Shown here piece by piece: positions 8,869 through 17,882 of a DNA stretch of 39,275 nt. The translations under genes and the position numbers were made by a program. The DNA lies in NCBI GenBank assembly GCA_003228735.1, contig QIFG01000010.1:1-39275 (forward strand), written 5' to 3'. The stretch is from Zetaproteobacteria bacterium (GTDB lineage Bacteria > Pseudomonadota > Zetaproteobacteria > Mariprofundales > Mariprofundaceae). Positions within the stretch are counted from its first letter, which is position 1. Each line of letters opens with the position of its first letter. The notes beneath the pieces are model-generated. The model saw only the letters and a program-made list of their open reading frames with translations, was not told where the DNA came from and did no database searches.

Positions 8869-10293
8869 TCAATTTGTCCGGCCGTAGTCGTCCTCAAAGC
8901 GCACGATGTCATCCTCGCCAAGATAACTGCCGGTCTGCACCTCGATGATTTCCAGAGGAATATCCCCGGGATTTTCTAGCCGATGCTTTGTGCCGATCGG
9001 GATGTAGGTCGATTCATCCTCATTCAGGTTCATCACATCATCATTGTGCGTGATGCGCGCCGTGCCTTTTACGACAACCCAGTGCTCGGCCCGCTTGTGA
9101 TGCAGTTGCAGGGACAGGCTGGCGCCCGGATTCACCGTGATGCGTTTGACCCTGAACCGGTCGGAAAGATCAACATCCTGATACGAACCCCACGGGCGAC
9201 AGACCCTGCTGTGGAATACGCGTTCGCTGCGCCCCTGTTCTTTCAGCTGATCCACAATTAATTTCACGTCCTGCACACGATCCTTGTGCGCCACCAGCAC
9301 GGCATCGGCAGTTTCCACCACCACATGATCCCGGATGCCCACTACAGCCAGCAGACGGCCCTCGCTATGCAGATAAGAATTGTGCGCATCGATCTGCACG
9401 ACATCGCCGGAGACCACGTTGCCGGAATCGTCGGCCTCTCCGATATCATACAAGGCCGACCAGGAACCAAGATCGCTCCAGCCGGCATCCAGCGGAACAA
9501 CGACCGCATGCCCGGTTTTTTCCATGACGGCATAGTCGATGGAATCCGACGAACAGGCGGCAAATGCACCTTCGGCCAGACGCAGGAAATCCAGGTCTGA
9601 TGCCGCATTCCGGCACGCTTCACGGCAGGCCGCCAAAATAGCCGGGGCATATTGCTCCAGTTCCTGCAGGTAAATATCCGCCCGGAACATGAACATGCCG
9701 CTGTTCCAGTAATATTCGCCGGAATCCACATAGCGCCGGGCCGTCTCCGCATCCGGTTTTTCGACAAACCTGGCCACTTGAAAGCACTTTCCCTTATCAA
9801 AAGCCTTGATGCCTTTACCCCGACGGATATAGCCAAAGCCCGTTTCAGGCCGGTCGGCAACAATGCCGAAGGTGACAAGTTGCCCCGTCTCAGCATATTT
9901 ACTGGCAATTGCAACAGCAGACTGAAAAGCCGCCACATCGCGAATCACGTGATCCGCCGGCAACACCAGAAGCAGAGCATCCTCCGATCTGGCAGCGGCA
10001 TGGATGGCGGCACAGGCCACAGCGGGCGCCGTATTGCGTCCCACCGGCTCCAGCATGATGGCCATCGGCTCAATGCCCAGCTGGCGCATCTGTTCGGCCA
10101 CCAGGAAACGGTGCAGATCGTTGCACACCAGCAGGGGCGAATCACAGCCGTTAATCCCTTCCAATCGCTGCACTGTGGCCTGGAACAGTGAAGTGTCCCC
10201 CAGCAAGGGAAGAAACTGTTTTGGATAGGCCTCGCGGGATAATGGCCACAGACGTGAGCCGGAACCGCCGGAAAGTATGACGGGAACAATCAA
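8869..10293 (-). CDS. manC: mannose-1-phosphate guanylyltransferase / mannose-6-phosphate isomerase
   Basis: This bifunctional (type II) enzyme makes GDP-mannose from mannose 1-phosphate and GTP, with a C-terminal cupin that can interconvert fructose 6-phosphate and mannose 6-phosphate. The nucleotidyltransferase signature ILSGGSGSRLWPLSR with PKQFLPL is at the N-terminus, FVEKPD lies near residue 180, and the cupin runs from about 345 with QLHHKRAEHWVVV and the terminal EIIEVQTGSYLGEDDIVR. A TTG at 10293 is chosen as start because AAAGGAG stands seven bases upstream and the codon overlaps the rfbB stop; an ATG at 10317 has no ribosome-binding site. It is the last gene of the polysaccharide operon and supplies GDP-mannose for mannose, fucose or rhamnose derivatives. 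Confidence 0.93.
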   Translation of the reverse strand: MIVPVILSGGSGSRLWPLSREAYPKQFLPLLGDTSLFQATVQRLEGINGCDSPLLVCNDLHRFLVAEQMRQLGIEPMAIMLEPVGRNTAPAVACAAIHAAARSEDALLLVLPADHVIRDVAAFQSAVAIASKYAETGQLVTFGIVADRPETGFGYIRRGKGIKAFDKGKCFQVARFVEKPDAETARRYVDSGEYYWNSGMFMFRADIYLQELEQYAPAILAACREACRNAASDLDFLRLAEGAFAACSSDSIDYAVMEKTGHAVVVPLDAGWSDLGSWSALYDIGEADDSGNVVSGDVVQIDAHNSYLHSEGRLLAVVGIRDHVVVETADAVLVAHKDRVQDVKLIVDQLKEQGRSERVFHSRVCRPWGSYQDVDLSDRFRVKRITVNPGASLSLQLHHKRAEHWVVVKGTARITHNDDVMNLNEDESTYIPIGTKHRLENPGDIPLEIIEVQTGSYLGEDDIVRFEDDYGRTN

Positions 10294-11309
10294 CTTGTTA
10301 CTCCTTTCAAATACCATTCAACCGTCTTACGAATGCCAGTCTCAAAAGATTCAGCGGGCCGCCAGTCAAGTTCCCGATCCATTTTGCTGGCATCGATGGC
10401 ATAGCGCCAGTCATGTCCGGGCCGATCTTCGACAAACTCAATCAGACCGGCATGCGGCTTGCCTGCTGGCCGCAACTCATCCATCAGACCACAGGTATAT
10501 TTGGCAATATCAATATTCGCCCATTCGTTACCACCGCCAATATTGTAGGTTTCACCCATCCTGCCTCTTTGTATAACGGTCTCAATGCCCCGGCAGTGAT
10601 CTTCAACATACAGCCAGTCGCGAACATTGTTTCCGTCGCCGTAAACCGGAATGGGCCGCCGTTCGATACAGGAGCGGATCACTGTTGGAATAAACTTCTC
10701 CGCATGCTGATAAGGGCCATAGTTGTTCGAGCAGTTGCTGGTTGTCACCGGCAGGCCAAAGGTATGATGCCAGGCGCGCACGAGATGGTCAGAGCCAGCC
10801 TTGCTGGCAGAATAGGGGGAATTCGGGGCATACGGTGTGGCCTCTGTAAAGGCAGATTCACCGGAGGTCAGGCTGCCGTATACCTCATCGGTTGAGATGT
10901 GATGAAAGCGGCAGGCTTTACCATCCCAGCCTTTTTCATCCAGCCAGAAGTGCCGGGCCGCCTCAAGCAATGTAAACGTCCCTACGACATTCGACTGGAT
11001 AAATGCGGCAGGGCCGGAAATCGAGCGATCCACATGCGACTCGGCGGCAAAATGCACAACCGTATCCACCTGATGCCCTCTGAGCAGACCATCCACCAGA
11101 GTGCGGTCTGTAATATCGCCTTCAACAAACACATGACGGCCTTCATCCGGCAGGCCGTGCAGATTATCCGGAGTCCCCGCGTAGGTTAGTGCATCCAGGT
11201 TAACGAGATTGATATTCCGGTTTGCCGATAACATATGACGCACAAAGTTGCAGCCGATAAACCCGGCACCGCCGGTCACCAGCACGATTCGGGGACAGTA
11301 CGCGGACAT
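10290..11309 (-). CDS. rfbB: dTDP-glucose 4,6-dehydratase
   Basis: RfbB (RmlB) converts dTDP-glucose to dTDP-4-keto-6-deoxyglucose with bound NAD. The 339-residue extended short-chain dehydrogenase shows the Rossmann motif TGGAGFIGCNF at residues 12-22, HFAAESHVDRSI, STDEVYGSL and the catalytic YSASKAGSDHLVRAW. The TSNCSNNYGPYQHAEKFIP block is typical of the family. It lies one base after rfbA and overlaps manC. rfbC and rfbD are absent from this operon, so either they lie elsewhere or the keto sugar is diverted to another deoxysugar. Confidence 0.96.
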   Translation of the reverse strand: MSAYCPRIVLVTGGAGFIGCNFVRHMLSANRNINLVNLDALTYAGTPDNLHGLPDEGRHVFVEGDITDRTLVDGLLRGHQVDTVVHFAAESHVDRSISGPAAFIQSNVVGTFTLLEAARHFWLDEKGWDGKACRFHHISTDEVYGSLTSGESAFTEATPYAPNSPYSASKAGSDHLVRAWHHTFGLPVTTSNCSNNYGPYQHAEKFIPTVIRSCIERRPIPVYGDGNNVRDWLYVEDHCRGIETVIQRGRMGETYNIGGGNEWANIDIAKYTCGLMDELRPAGKPHAGLIEFVEDRPGHDWRYAIDASKMDRELDWRPAESFETGIRKTVEWYLKGVTS

Positions 11310-11310
11310 G

Positions 11311-12183
11311 TTACAGGTGCTGTTTCAGCAGGGCGTGCAGATACCGACCGTAGCCGCTGTTCATTAAGGGCTCGGCCAATCGTTCCAGCTGGCTGTCATT
11401 GATATATCCCATCTGCCAGGCCACTTCCTCGGGACAGGCGATTTTCAGGCCCTGCCGTTTCTCGATCACTTCGATATAGGTTGCCGCCTCCATCAGGGCA
11501 TCATGCGTGCCCGTATCCAGCCAGGCCATTCCCCGGCCCAAACGTTCCACATGCAAGTTACCGGATTTCAGATAAACATTGATGACATCGGCAATTTCCA
11601 GCTCGCCTCTTGCTGAGGGTTTCAGGGCAGTTGCGATATCAACGACTTGATTGTCGAAATAATACAACCCCGTTACGGCATGGTTTGAGACTGGTCGTGC
11701 CGGCTTCTCCTCAATGCCCAGGGCGCAGCCATTGGCATCCAGTTCCACAACCCCGTATCGCTCGGGATCTTTGACCCGGTAAGAGAAAATGGTCGCCCCT
11801 GTTTGTCTTTGTGCCGCCGAACTCAACTGTTCCACGAGGCCCTGGCCGAAAAAGATATTGTCACCAAGAATCAACGCCACCTGCTCCGAGCCGATAAACT
11901 CCCGGCCAATAACAAAAGCCTGCGGCAACCCTTCAGGCCGTGTCTGCTCGGCATAGGAAAGCGAAAGGCCCCACTGCGAACCGTCTCCCAGCATCCGTTC
12001 AAACAGGGGAAGATCCTGAGGCGTTGAGATCACCAGGATATCGCGGATACCCGACAGCATCAGGGTGGACAGGGGGTAATAGATCATCGGCTTGTCATAA
12101 ACGGGCATGAGCTGTTTGCTGACCGACAATGTCAGCGGATACAGCCGTGTTCCGGAGCCGCCGGCAAGGATGATACCTTTCAT
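11311..12183 (-). CDS. rfbA: glucose-1-phosphate thymidylyltransferase
   Basis: RfbA (RmlA) makes dTDP-glucose from dTTP and glucose 1-phosphate, the substrate for the following gene product. The 290-residue protein starts [18 protein letters not shown] and continues with [41 protein letters not shown] and [11 protein letters not shown]. The frame is open for 66 codons upstream, but that part lies inside the preceding glycosyltransferase gene. The true ATG at 12183 overlaps its stop by four bases. Confidence 0.97.
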   Translation of the reverse strand: MKGIILAGGSGTRLYPLTLSVSKQLMPVYDKPMIYYPLSTLMLSGIRDILVISTPQDLPLFERMLGDGSQWGLSLSYAEQTRPEGLPQAFVIGREFIGSEQVALILGDNIFFGQGLVEQLSSAAQRQTGATIFSYRVKDPERYGVVELDANGCALGIEEKPARPVSNHAVTGLYYFDNQVVDIATALKPSARGELEIADVINVYLKSGNLHVERLGRGMAWLDTGTHDALMEAATYIEVIEKRQGLKIACPEEVAWQMGYINDSQLERLAEPLMNSGYGRYLHALLKQHL

Positions 12184-13232
12184 GGCACCAATCCTGCCTG
12201 CCTTGCCTTGCGAATGACAATCACTGAATAAACCACATACAGAATGAGAAACGGAAAGAAGGCGAAGGCCCTGTATTCTCCCGGTACCTGCACCATCCAG
12301 ATAGCCGCAAACCCTTGCGCCATACACATGCCGTATTGCGAAAGGCTCACCTGGGCGTGACTCCAGCCAAACCGGTTGCACAATTGATACAGATGGGTGC
12401 GGTGAGCCTCGGTGATCTTCTCACCATTGCGCAACCGGCGAAAAAAAGTGAACGCCGTGTCATAAATGAAGTTGAACAGTAGCAGCGGCATAACGAGAAA
12501 CGATGTGTGTGACTGGTCATAGCGTACGGCAACAATCGCCATGACAGCCAGCACAAAACCCAGGAAGGCGCTGCCGACATCGCCCATGAAGATGCGGGCG
12601 GGAGGCAAATTGAAAATAAGAAAACCAAGCGCTCCGGCCAGCAGTGTATAACTTGCAATATACACAAACAGGCTTCCCTGCTGGAATGTGATATAGGCAA
12701 AAAACGCACAGGCGATGACGGCCACACCGGCAGCCAGACCATCCATACCGTCCATAAAATTGTAGGCATTGGTCAGGCCGACAATCCAGATAAAGGAAAT
12801 CACATAGCCAAGCCAACCAAGCCTGATAGCGCCAAGCCATGGCAGTGACAGCTCATCAACGGCCATGCCAAACGCCAGAACAACAACTACAGCGGCAGTC
12901 TGCGCAGACAGCCGGACGATGTGCGATTGGCTGGTAATATCGTCGTAAAAAGATATGAACGCTATGCACAAAGCCGAAATTACGAAGCCGAAAAAGTACT
13001 TTTGTGCAATCTGCGCTTGATCACCGAAAAGATATATCGCCAGAATCCCGGCCAGAAATGTTCCGACAATAGCAATACCGCCTGAGCGGGGAACCGGGCT
13101 GGCATGGGAAGAACGCGCATTCGGATGATCCATAATTTGCACGCGGTGAAGCATGAGCCATGTCATCGCGGCAGAAAGACCGGTTAACACAGAAACAAGC
13201 AGAATATGTGTCAGCAGTGACGCCGCGCCCAC
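12180..13232 (-). CDS. WecA/TagO-like undecaprenyl-phosphate sugar-1-phosphate transferase
   Basis: This is an integral membrane enzyme of the MraY/WecA family that links a sugar 1-phosphate, commonly GlcNAc or QuiNAc/FucNAc, to undecaprenyl phosphate to start a surface glycan. The 350-residue protein has about ten hydrophobic segments. Family motifs are [18 protein letters not shown] near residue 36, the cytoplasmic DD of [25 protein letters not shown] with the catalytic aspartates, [10 protein letters not shown] and HRTHLYQ. The start is probably GTG at 13232, with only a weak GAGAG upstream. The sugar specificity cannot be read by eye; the adjacent 4,6-dehydratase suggests a 6-deoxy-HexNAc. 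Confidence 0.9.
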   Translation of the reverse strand: MGAASLLTHILLVSVLTGLSAAMTWLMLHRVQIMDHPNARSSHASPVPRSGGIAIVGTFLAGILAIYLFGDQAQIAQKYFFGFVISALCIAFISFYDDITSQSHIVRLSAQTAAVVVVLAFGMAVDELSLPWLGAIRLGWLGYVISFIWIVGLTNAYNFMDGMDGLAAGVAVIACAFFAYITFQQGSLFVYIASYTLLAGALGFLIFNLPPARIFMGDVGSAFLGFVLAVMAIVAVRYDQSHTSFLVMPLLLFNFIYDTAFTFFRRLRNGEKITEAHRTHLYQLCNRFGWSHAQVSLSQYGMCMAQGFAAIWMVQVPGEYRAFAFFPFLILYVVYSVIVIRKARQAGLVP

Positions 13233-13285
13233 TATTCCGCTCTCATAAGGGCGCGAATCCAGATCTTGATTTGGGAAGGCAGGGG

Positions 13286-15232
13286 CTATCTTCCCTTTTT
13301 GCGAGGGTTGATTCTTCGAACTTTGTTATGTTGCCCGGCAGATGCCTGCTTCAGCCAGATCGGATCCTGAATATCACACTGCGGTTCATAGCCGTGAACA
13401 GCCTCGCGCAGAAACTGACGAAGCGCTTTATAGTCAAAGCACTGGGACGCTGTCAACAGGCCATCCAGTAAGCGGGATAGCTCTGCCTCTGTCAGGGCGT
13501 CTTCGTCGACCTGTAGAATTAAGGGATGTTCCGTCCCTGTCACATTATCCCCTATCAACAACTCCTCATAGAGCTTTTCTCCCGGGCGAAGCCCTGTAAA
13601 CCTGATCTCAATATCCCCGTCCGGGTTCGACTCATCCCTGACGCTCATCCCGCTCAACTGGATCATGCGCCTTGCAAGCTCCGCGATAAGAACTGGCTCA
13701 CCCATATCCAGCACAAACACATCACCTCCCCGGCACATGGCTCCAGCCTGAATCACCAGTTGAGCCGCTTCCGGAATGGTCATGAAAAATCGCGTAATTT
13801 CAGGATGCGTTACCGTTACAGGGTCTCCCTTGCGAATTTGCTCGCGAAACAGCGGCACAACAGAACCCGATGAATCGATCACGTTTCCGAACCGGACCAT
13901 ACAAAACCTGGTATGTTGTGCTGAGTCGTGCAATCCCTGAAGAATCAGCTCCGAGCATCGCTTGGTTGCTCCCATGACATTCGTGGGCCGCACAGCCTTG
14001 TCTGTAGAAATGAGAACAAATGTTTCAACCCCTGAAGCCAGCGCCGCCTGGGCGGAATGCAGCGTGCCAAAAATATTATTGTGAACGGCTTCAATCGGAT
14101 TGGTCTCAACGATGGGCACATGCTTATAAGCGGCAGCATGATAGATGGTCTGAACAGCAAAGGTGCGGCAAACTTTTTCAACACGATGCCCGTGGTGGAC
14201 AGAACCTAGCAATGGAATGATCTCAACGTCATGGCTGGATGCATTTAATTCCTGTTCGATTTGATACAGGGCATACTCATTTTTTTCAAACAGCACGAGA
14301 CAGGTTGGATTATTCTTGACAATCTGGCGGCAAAGCTCGGAACCAATGGAGCCACCGGCGCCCGTGACCATGACGGATTTCCCGCTGATACACTTGGTCA
14401 GCAAATCTTCATTGGGAGCAACCGGGTCGCGGCCCAGCAAATCCTCGATTTGCACATTCCGCAGGCGGGAAACCTCTACACGGCCATCGGCAAGCTCTGC
14501 CAGAGAGGGGAGTGTGCGAAACTGTACATGACACTCACTGCATACCTGAACAAGGCTGCGCCAGGTGGCCGGTTTGGCTGATGGCGCGGCAAACATGACA
14601 ATATTCGCATCCAGCCGGCGAATCTGGTTTGCGAGTTCCGCCAGTGAGGCCAGCACGCGTACGCCGTGAAGGTCTTTTCCCTGTTTGTCGGGATCATCGT
14701 CCAGAAATCCTACCGGCAGGTATACGCCGTCTTTCAGCAAATCACGAACCAGCAGTTCCCCGGCCCGCCCGGCGCCGACAATAAGAGCGCGAATCTGGCC
14801 ATGCCCCCCCCTGTGCAGATGGTGCTCCTTAAACCAGCGGTAAAACAATCTCGGAACGGCAAGCCCCAAAGCAAGAAACAGCGGATACAATATCAATACC
14901 GAACGGGGCACGCCTTGCAGGCGCTGAAACACAAATACCGCCAACACAGTCAACAGCACACCAAGCGCAACCGACTGGAGAATACACCTCAGATCAGGAA
15001 TGGACGCAAACCGCCAGATACTGCGGTACAGCCCGAATTTCCAGAAAACAACCGCCTGGACAGGAAGCGCAGCCAGCAGCATGGCGTACATGCCACTCCA
15101 TTGAACCTGAGGAATAACGTCCAGGTTAAAGCGTACCCAGTATGCCAGAAGGATTGCGGCAGGAACCCAGAATAAATCATGTAAAAACGCTGTCTTGGGA
15201 CTACGCCATCTCATGGTGGTTTTTAAAGGCAT
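13286..15232 (-). CDS. FlaA1/CapD/WbpM-type membrane nucleotide-sugar 4,6-dehydratase
   Basis: Large dehydratases of this group convert UDP-GlcNAc to UDP-4-keto-6-deoxy-GlcNAc, the precursor of QuiNAc, FucNAc or bacillosamine. The 648-residue protein has four N-terminal membrane helices (about residues 12-110), a first Rossmann domain (ALIVGAGRAGELLVRDLL, about residue 148) and a C-terminal short-chain dehydrogenase domain starting at VTGAGGSIGSELCRQI (about residue 293). HAAAYKHVP, ISTDKAVRPTNVMGATKR and GDPVTVTHPEITRFFMTIPEAAQL follow. The position that is usually catalytic tyrosine reads methionine (VMGATK), as is normal in the large WbpM subgroup. It stands between ugd and the initiating transferase, fitting synthesis of the first sugar of a repeat unit. 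Confidence 0.93.
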   Translation of the reverse strand: MPLKTTMRWRSPKTAFLHDLFWVPAAILLAYWVRFNLDVIPQVQWSGMYAMLLAALPVQAVVFWKFGLYRSIWRFASIPDLRCILQSVALGVLLTVLAVFVFQRLQGVPRSVLILYPLFLALGLAVPRLFYRWFKEHHLHRGGHGQIRALIVGAGRAGELLVRDLLKDGVYLPVGFLDDDPDKQGKDLHGVRVLASLAELANQIRRLDANIVMFAAPSAKPATWRSLVQVCSECHVQFRTLPSLAELADGRVEVSRLRNVQIEDLLGRDPVAPNEDLLTKCISGKSVMVTGAGGSIGSELCRQIVKNNPTCLVLFEKNEYALYQIEQELNASSHDVEIIPLLGSVHHGHRVEKVCRTFAVQTIYHAAAYKHVPIVETNPIEAVHNNIFGTLHSAQAALASGVETFVLISTDKAVRPTNVMGATKRCSELILQGLHDSAQHTRFCMVRFGNVIDSSGSVVPLFREQIRKGDPVTVTHPEITRFFMTIPEAAQLVIQAGAMCRGGDVFVLDMGEPVLIAELARRMIQLSGMSVRDESNPDGDIEIRFTGLRPGEKLYEELLIGDNVTGTEHPLILQVDEDALTEAELSRLLDGLLTASQCFDYKALRQFLREAVHGYEPQCDIQDPIWLKQASAGQHNKVRRINPRKKGR

Positions 15233-15295
15233 TCTTTTGTTTTCCCCGTATCACACAATGCCCGAAAGCAGGCATGCAACGTACTGTTTCTCATT

Positions 15296-16633
15296 TTACC
15301 GCACACTGCTGCAACCGCGCCCTATGGCATAATAAATAATCCCCTCAGCTTGCATGTGCTTCGGATCATAGAGGTTGCGTCCATCGAAGATAAGCGGATT
15401 TTTCAGATCGGCCTTGATCCTGTCAAAGTCCGGACTGCGGAATTCGGCCCACTCAGTCACGATTACCAGGGCGTCAGCGCCTTTGACAGCCTCTTCCTTG
15501 GAATCGCATAGCTCCAATCCCTTCCTCTGCCCATAAATGCGCCGGGCCTCATCGGCTGCCACCGGATCATAGACGCAAACCTCGGCACCTTCACTTAAGG
15601 CGCATTCGATAAACACTTGACTTGACGCCTCGCGCATATCATCGGTATTGGGCTTGAATGCCAGCCCCCAGAGAGCGATGCGCTTACCTTTCAACTTGCC
15701 ATCAAAATACGCTGACAGCTTCTGGAACAATATGCGCTTTTGCCTGTTGTTCACCGACTCCACCGCCTGCAACAGCTCAGCCTCATATTCGACACCCTTC
15801 GCCGTGCGCTCCAGTGCCCGGACATCCTTCGGAAAGCAGGAGCCGCCATAGCCGCAGCCGGGATAGATAAATTTATAGCCGATACGCGGATCCGAACCGA
15901 TCCCGATTCGAACCTGCTCAATATCCGCACCCACTCGCTCAGCCAGATTGGCCAACTCATTCATGAAGCTGATCTTGGTCGCCAGCATGGCATTGGCGGC
16001 ATACTTGGTAAGCTCCGCCGAGCGGATGTCCATGACCATCAGCTTGCCGTGGCTGCGGCTGAATGGCGCATAGAGCTTTTTCAACTGGCTGACCGCCTTT
16101 TCATTATCAGCGCCTACGACAATGCGATCCGGCTTCATGAAATCCTCGATGGCCGCACCCTCTTTCAGAAACTCGGGATTTGAAACCACATCAAATTCGA
16201 TATCCATTCCACGCTGCTGCAAGGCGTCGGACATCTTCTGCCTTACCTTGTCGGCCGTGCCTACCGGAACTGTGGATTTGCCCACAACGACACGGTACTC
16301 ATCCATATGCGCGGCAATACCTTCCGCCACAGCCAGGACGTGACTTAAATCGGCAGAACCATCCTCATCAGGAGGCGTGCCAACGGCGATGACCTGGAGC
16401 GCAGCATGCCGGACCGCCTGCTCTACATCGGTTGTAAACCCCAGTCGTCCCGCAACGATATTTTCTTTCAGGAGTTCATCCAGGCCCGGCTCATGGATGG
16501 GGGACTTTCCCTGCCGAAGCAAGCCGATCTTGCCTGCATCGATATCCATACAGAGCACATCGTTGCCAACCTCAGCCAGGCAAACTCCCGTCACAAGGCC
16601 TACATAGCCGCTGCCATAAATCGTTACCTTCAT
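15296..16633 (-). CDS. ugd: UDP-glucose 6-dehydrogenase
   Basis: Ugd oxidises UDP-glucose twice with NAD+ to UDP-glucuronate. The 445-residue product has the N-terminal dinucleotide fold [39 protein letters not shown], the central dimerisation helix, the catalytic cysteine in [14 protein letters not shown] (about residue 260) and the C-terminal [14 protein letters not shown]. It is the first gene of the polysaccharide operon; the 215 bp upstream of it contain an interspersed inverted repeat and presumably the promoter. Confidence 0.97.
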   Translation of the reverse strand: MKVTIYGSGYVGLVTGVCLAEVGNDVLCMDIDAGKIGLLRQGKSPIHEPGLDELLKENIVAGRLGFTTDVEQAVRHAALQVIAVGTPPDEDGSADLSHVLAVAEGIAAHMDEYRVVVGKSTVPVGTADKVRQKMSDALQQRGMDIEFDVVSNPEFLKEGAAIEDFMKPDRIVVGADNEKAVSQLKKLYAPFSRSHGKLMVMDIRSAELTKYAANAMLATKISFMNELANLAERVGADIEQVRIGIGSDPRIGYKFIYPGCGYGGSCFPKDVRALERTAKGVEYEAELLQAVESVNNRQKRILFQKLSAYFDGKLKGKRIALWGLAFKPNTDDMREASSQVFIECALSEGAEVCVYDPVAADEARRIYGQRKGLELCDSKEEAVKGADALVIVTEWAEFRSPDFDRIKADLKNPLIFDGRNLYDPKHMQAEGIIYYAIGRGCSSVR

Positions 16634-16662
16634 TCCGTTCGCATCCTTTCAAACAAAATTGA

Positions 16663-16805
16663 ACCACAAAGGCACCAAGCCTATAAGCATATGAATCTAC
16701 TTTTTGTGCAGGCTGAAGTGGTATCTTCTAATGAGTTTCCGATCGTCAGCCTGAATTAACCTGTCCTGTTTTTCCATATCCTTCGTGGCTTTGTGCCTTG
16801 GTGGT
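16663..16805. repeat. interspersed repeat with ACCACnAAGGCAC-type inverted arms
   Basis: The ugd-recR gap starts with ACCACAAAGGCACCAAG (16663-16679) and ends with an arm at about 16782-16805 whose reverse complement begins ACCACCAAGGCACAAAG. The arms face each other across about 100 bp with no open frame of note. Related arms occur at 30401-30475 (between leuC and leuD) and, singly, at about 21543-21553. This looks like a family of dispersed intergenic palindromic elements. Confidence 0.7.
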
Positions 16806-16848
16806 AAATATCTTGTTCTTTTTGCATTAGGCTTTTATGGGTAAGAGA

Positions 16849-17472
16849 TTAATCCCTGAGGCTTTCCCATACCACACGCTGTGAAACCGCCCGGTGCAGC
16901 GTATGCTCATCCAGATACTCCAGCTCGCTTCCCTCCGGCACGCCGCGGGAAATACGCGAAATGACCCTCGAACTTCCGGAGTAGCGCTGCGACAAAAAAT
17001 GCGCCGTCGCCTCCCCATCCACCGTGGCGCTGGTTGCCATGATCAGCTCGTGAACTCCGCCCCCACTGATGCGCGCATCCAGGGCATCAAGCCTCAAATT
17101 CTCCGGCCCAATGCCGTCAACAGGAGACAGCCGACCATGCAGCACATGATAGCAACCCTCAAACCCACCCCGCTCCAGCATCAGAACATCCACGGGCTGC
17201 TCAACGATGCAGACAAGCGCTGAATTTCGCTTCGTGTTGTCACAGAAATGGCAACGCCCACGTTCGGAAAAACACCCGCACCGCTTGCAGAAATCCACAT
17301 TCCGGTGCAATTCCGAAATGGCGTCTGCCAACTGGGATGCTTCATCGGCTGGCCTGCCAAGCAGGTTCAGGCTCAGGCGCAGAGCGGTCTTGGGGCCAAC
17401 GCCCGGAAAACCACTGAGCATCTCCGCTACTTTTGCCAATGATACAGGCAGGCCGGAAAGCAAACCAATCAA
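16849..17472 (-). CDS. recR: recombination mediator protein RecR
   Basis: RecR works with RecO (and RecF) to load RecA on gapped DNA. The 207-residue protein has the helix-hairpin-helix FPGVGPKTALRLSL at about residues 23-36, the four-cysteine zinc finger CKRCGCFSERGRCHFC at about 58-73, and a Toprim domain beginning LVCIVEQPVDVLMLER. The ATG overlaps the ybaB stop by four bases, giving the conserved dnaX-ybaB-recR order. Confidence 0.97.
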   Translation of the reverse strand: MIGLLSGLPVSLAKVAEMLSGFPGVGPKTALRLSLNLLGRPADEASQLADAISELHRNVDFCKRCGCFSERGRCHFCDNTKRNSALVCIVEQPVDVLMLERGGFEGCYHVLHGRLSPVDGIGPENLRLDALDARISGGGVHELIMATSATVDGEATAHFLSQRYSGSSRVISRISRGVPEGSELEYLDEHTLHRAVSQRVVWESLRD

Positions 17473-17783
17473 AGAGAAAAACCTGGCGGCAGCGGAAGCC
17501 CCGAAAGCATCTCATTCTGTTTTTCCTTTACCTGCTCCTCCACGGCCGCAAGCGCCGCATTGATAGCAGCCGTCACCAGGTCTTCGACCAGTTCCTTGTC
17601 CTGTTCGGCCCATAATGAGGAATCGATTTCCACGCTCCGCACAACCCTGTCTCCGCTGACTGTCGCCTTCACCATGCCACCGCCAGCCTCACCGCTCACC
17701 TGCATCTGCGCCATTTTCTCCTGCATCTGCGCCATCTTCTCCTGCATAAGCCTGGCCTGCTGCATCATTTTACCAAGGTTCAC
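17469..17783 (-). CDS. ybaB: YbaB/EbfC nucleoid-associated protein
   Basis: This small DNA-binding protein of the YbaB/EbfC family forms tweezer-like dimers and is usually found between dnaX and recR. The 104-residue product begins VNLGKMMQQARLMQEKM and ends LPLPPGFSL, as family members do. GTG at 17783 is taken as start because AGGAG lies seven bases upstream. The heptad-like sequence MQEKMAQ occurs twice in a row (21-bp tandem repeat at 17700-17741, one mismatch), lengthening the N-terminal helix. Confidence 0.93.
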   Translation of the reverse strand: MNLGKMMQQARLMQEKMAQMQEKMAQMQVSGEAGGGMVKATVSGDRVVRSVEIDSSLWAEQDKELVEDLVTAAINAALAAVEEQVKEKQNEMLSGLPLPPGFSL

Positions 17784-17882
17784 TTCGCATCTCCTGTTCA
17801 TGAAAGGGATTCGCCACCAGGGCGAAAGGTTACAAACTGACAATAAAAACGCCAATGAAGGCTCTTTATAAATTCGTCACTC

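Noticed and set aside
17810-17826. TTCGCC/GGCGAA hairpin between dnaX and ybaB as a terminator
   Set aside because: It has a short stem, no T-tract, and lies inside a conserved operon.
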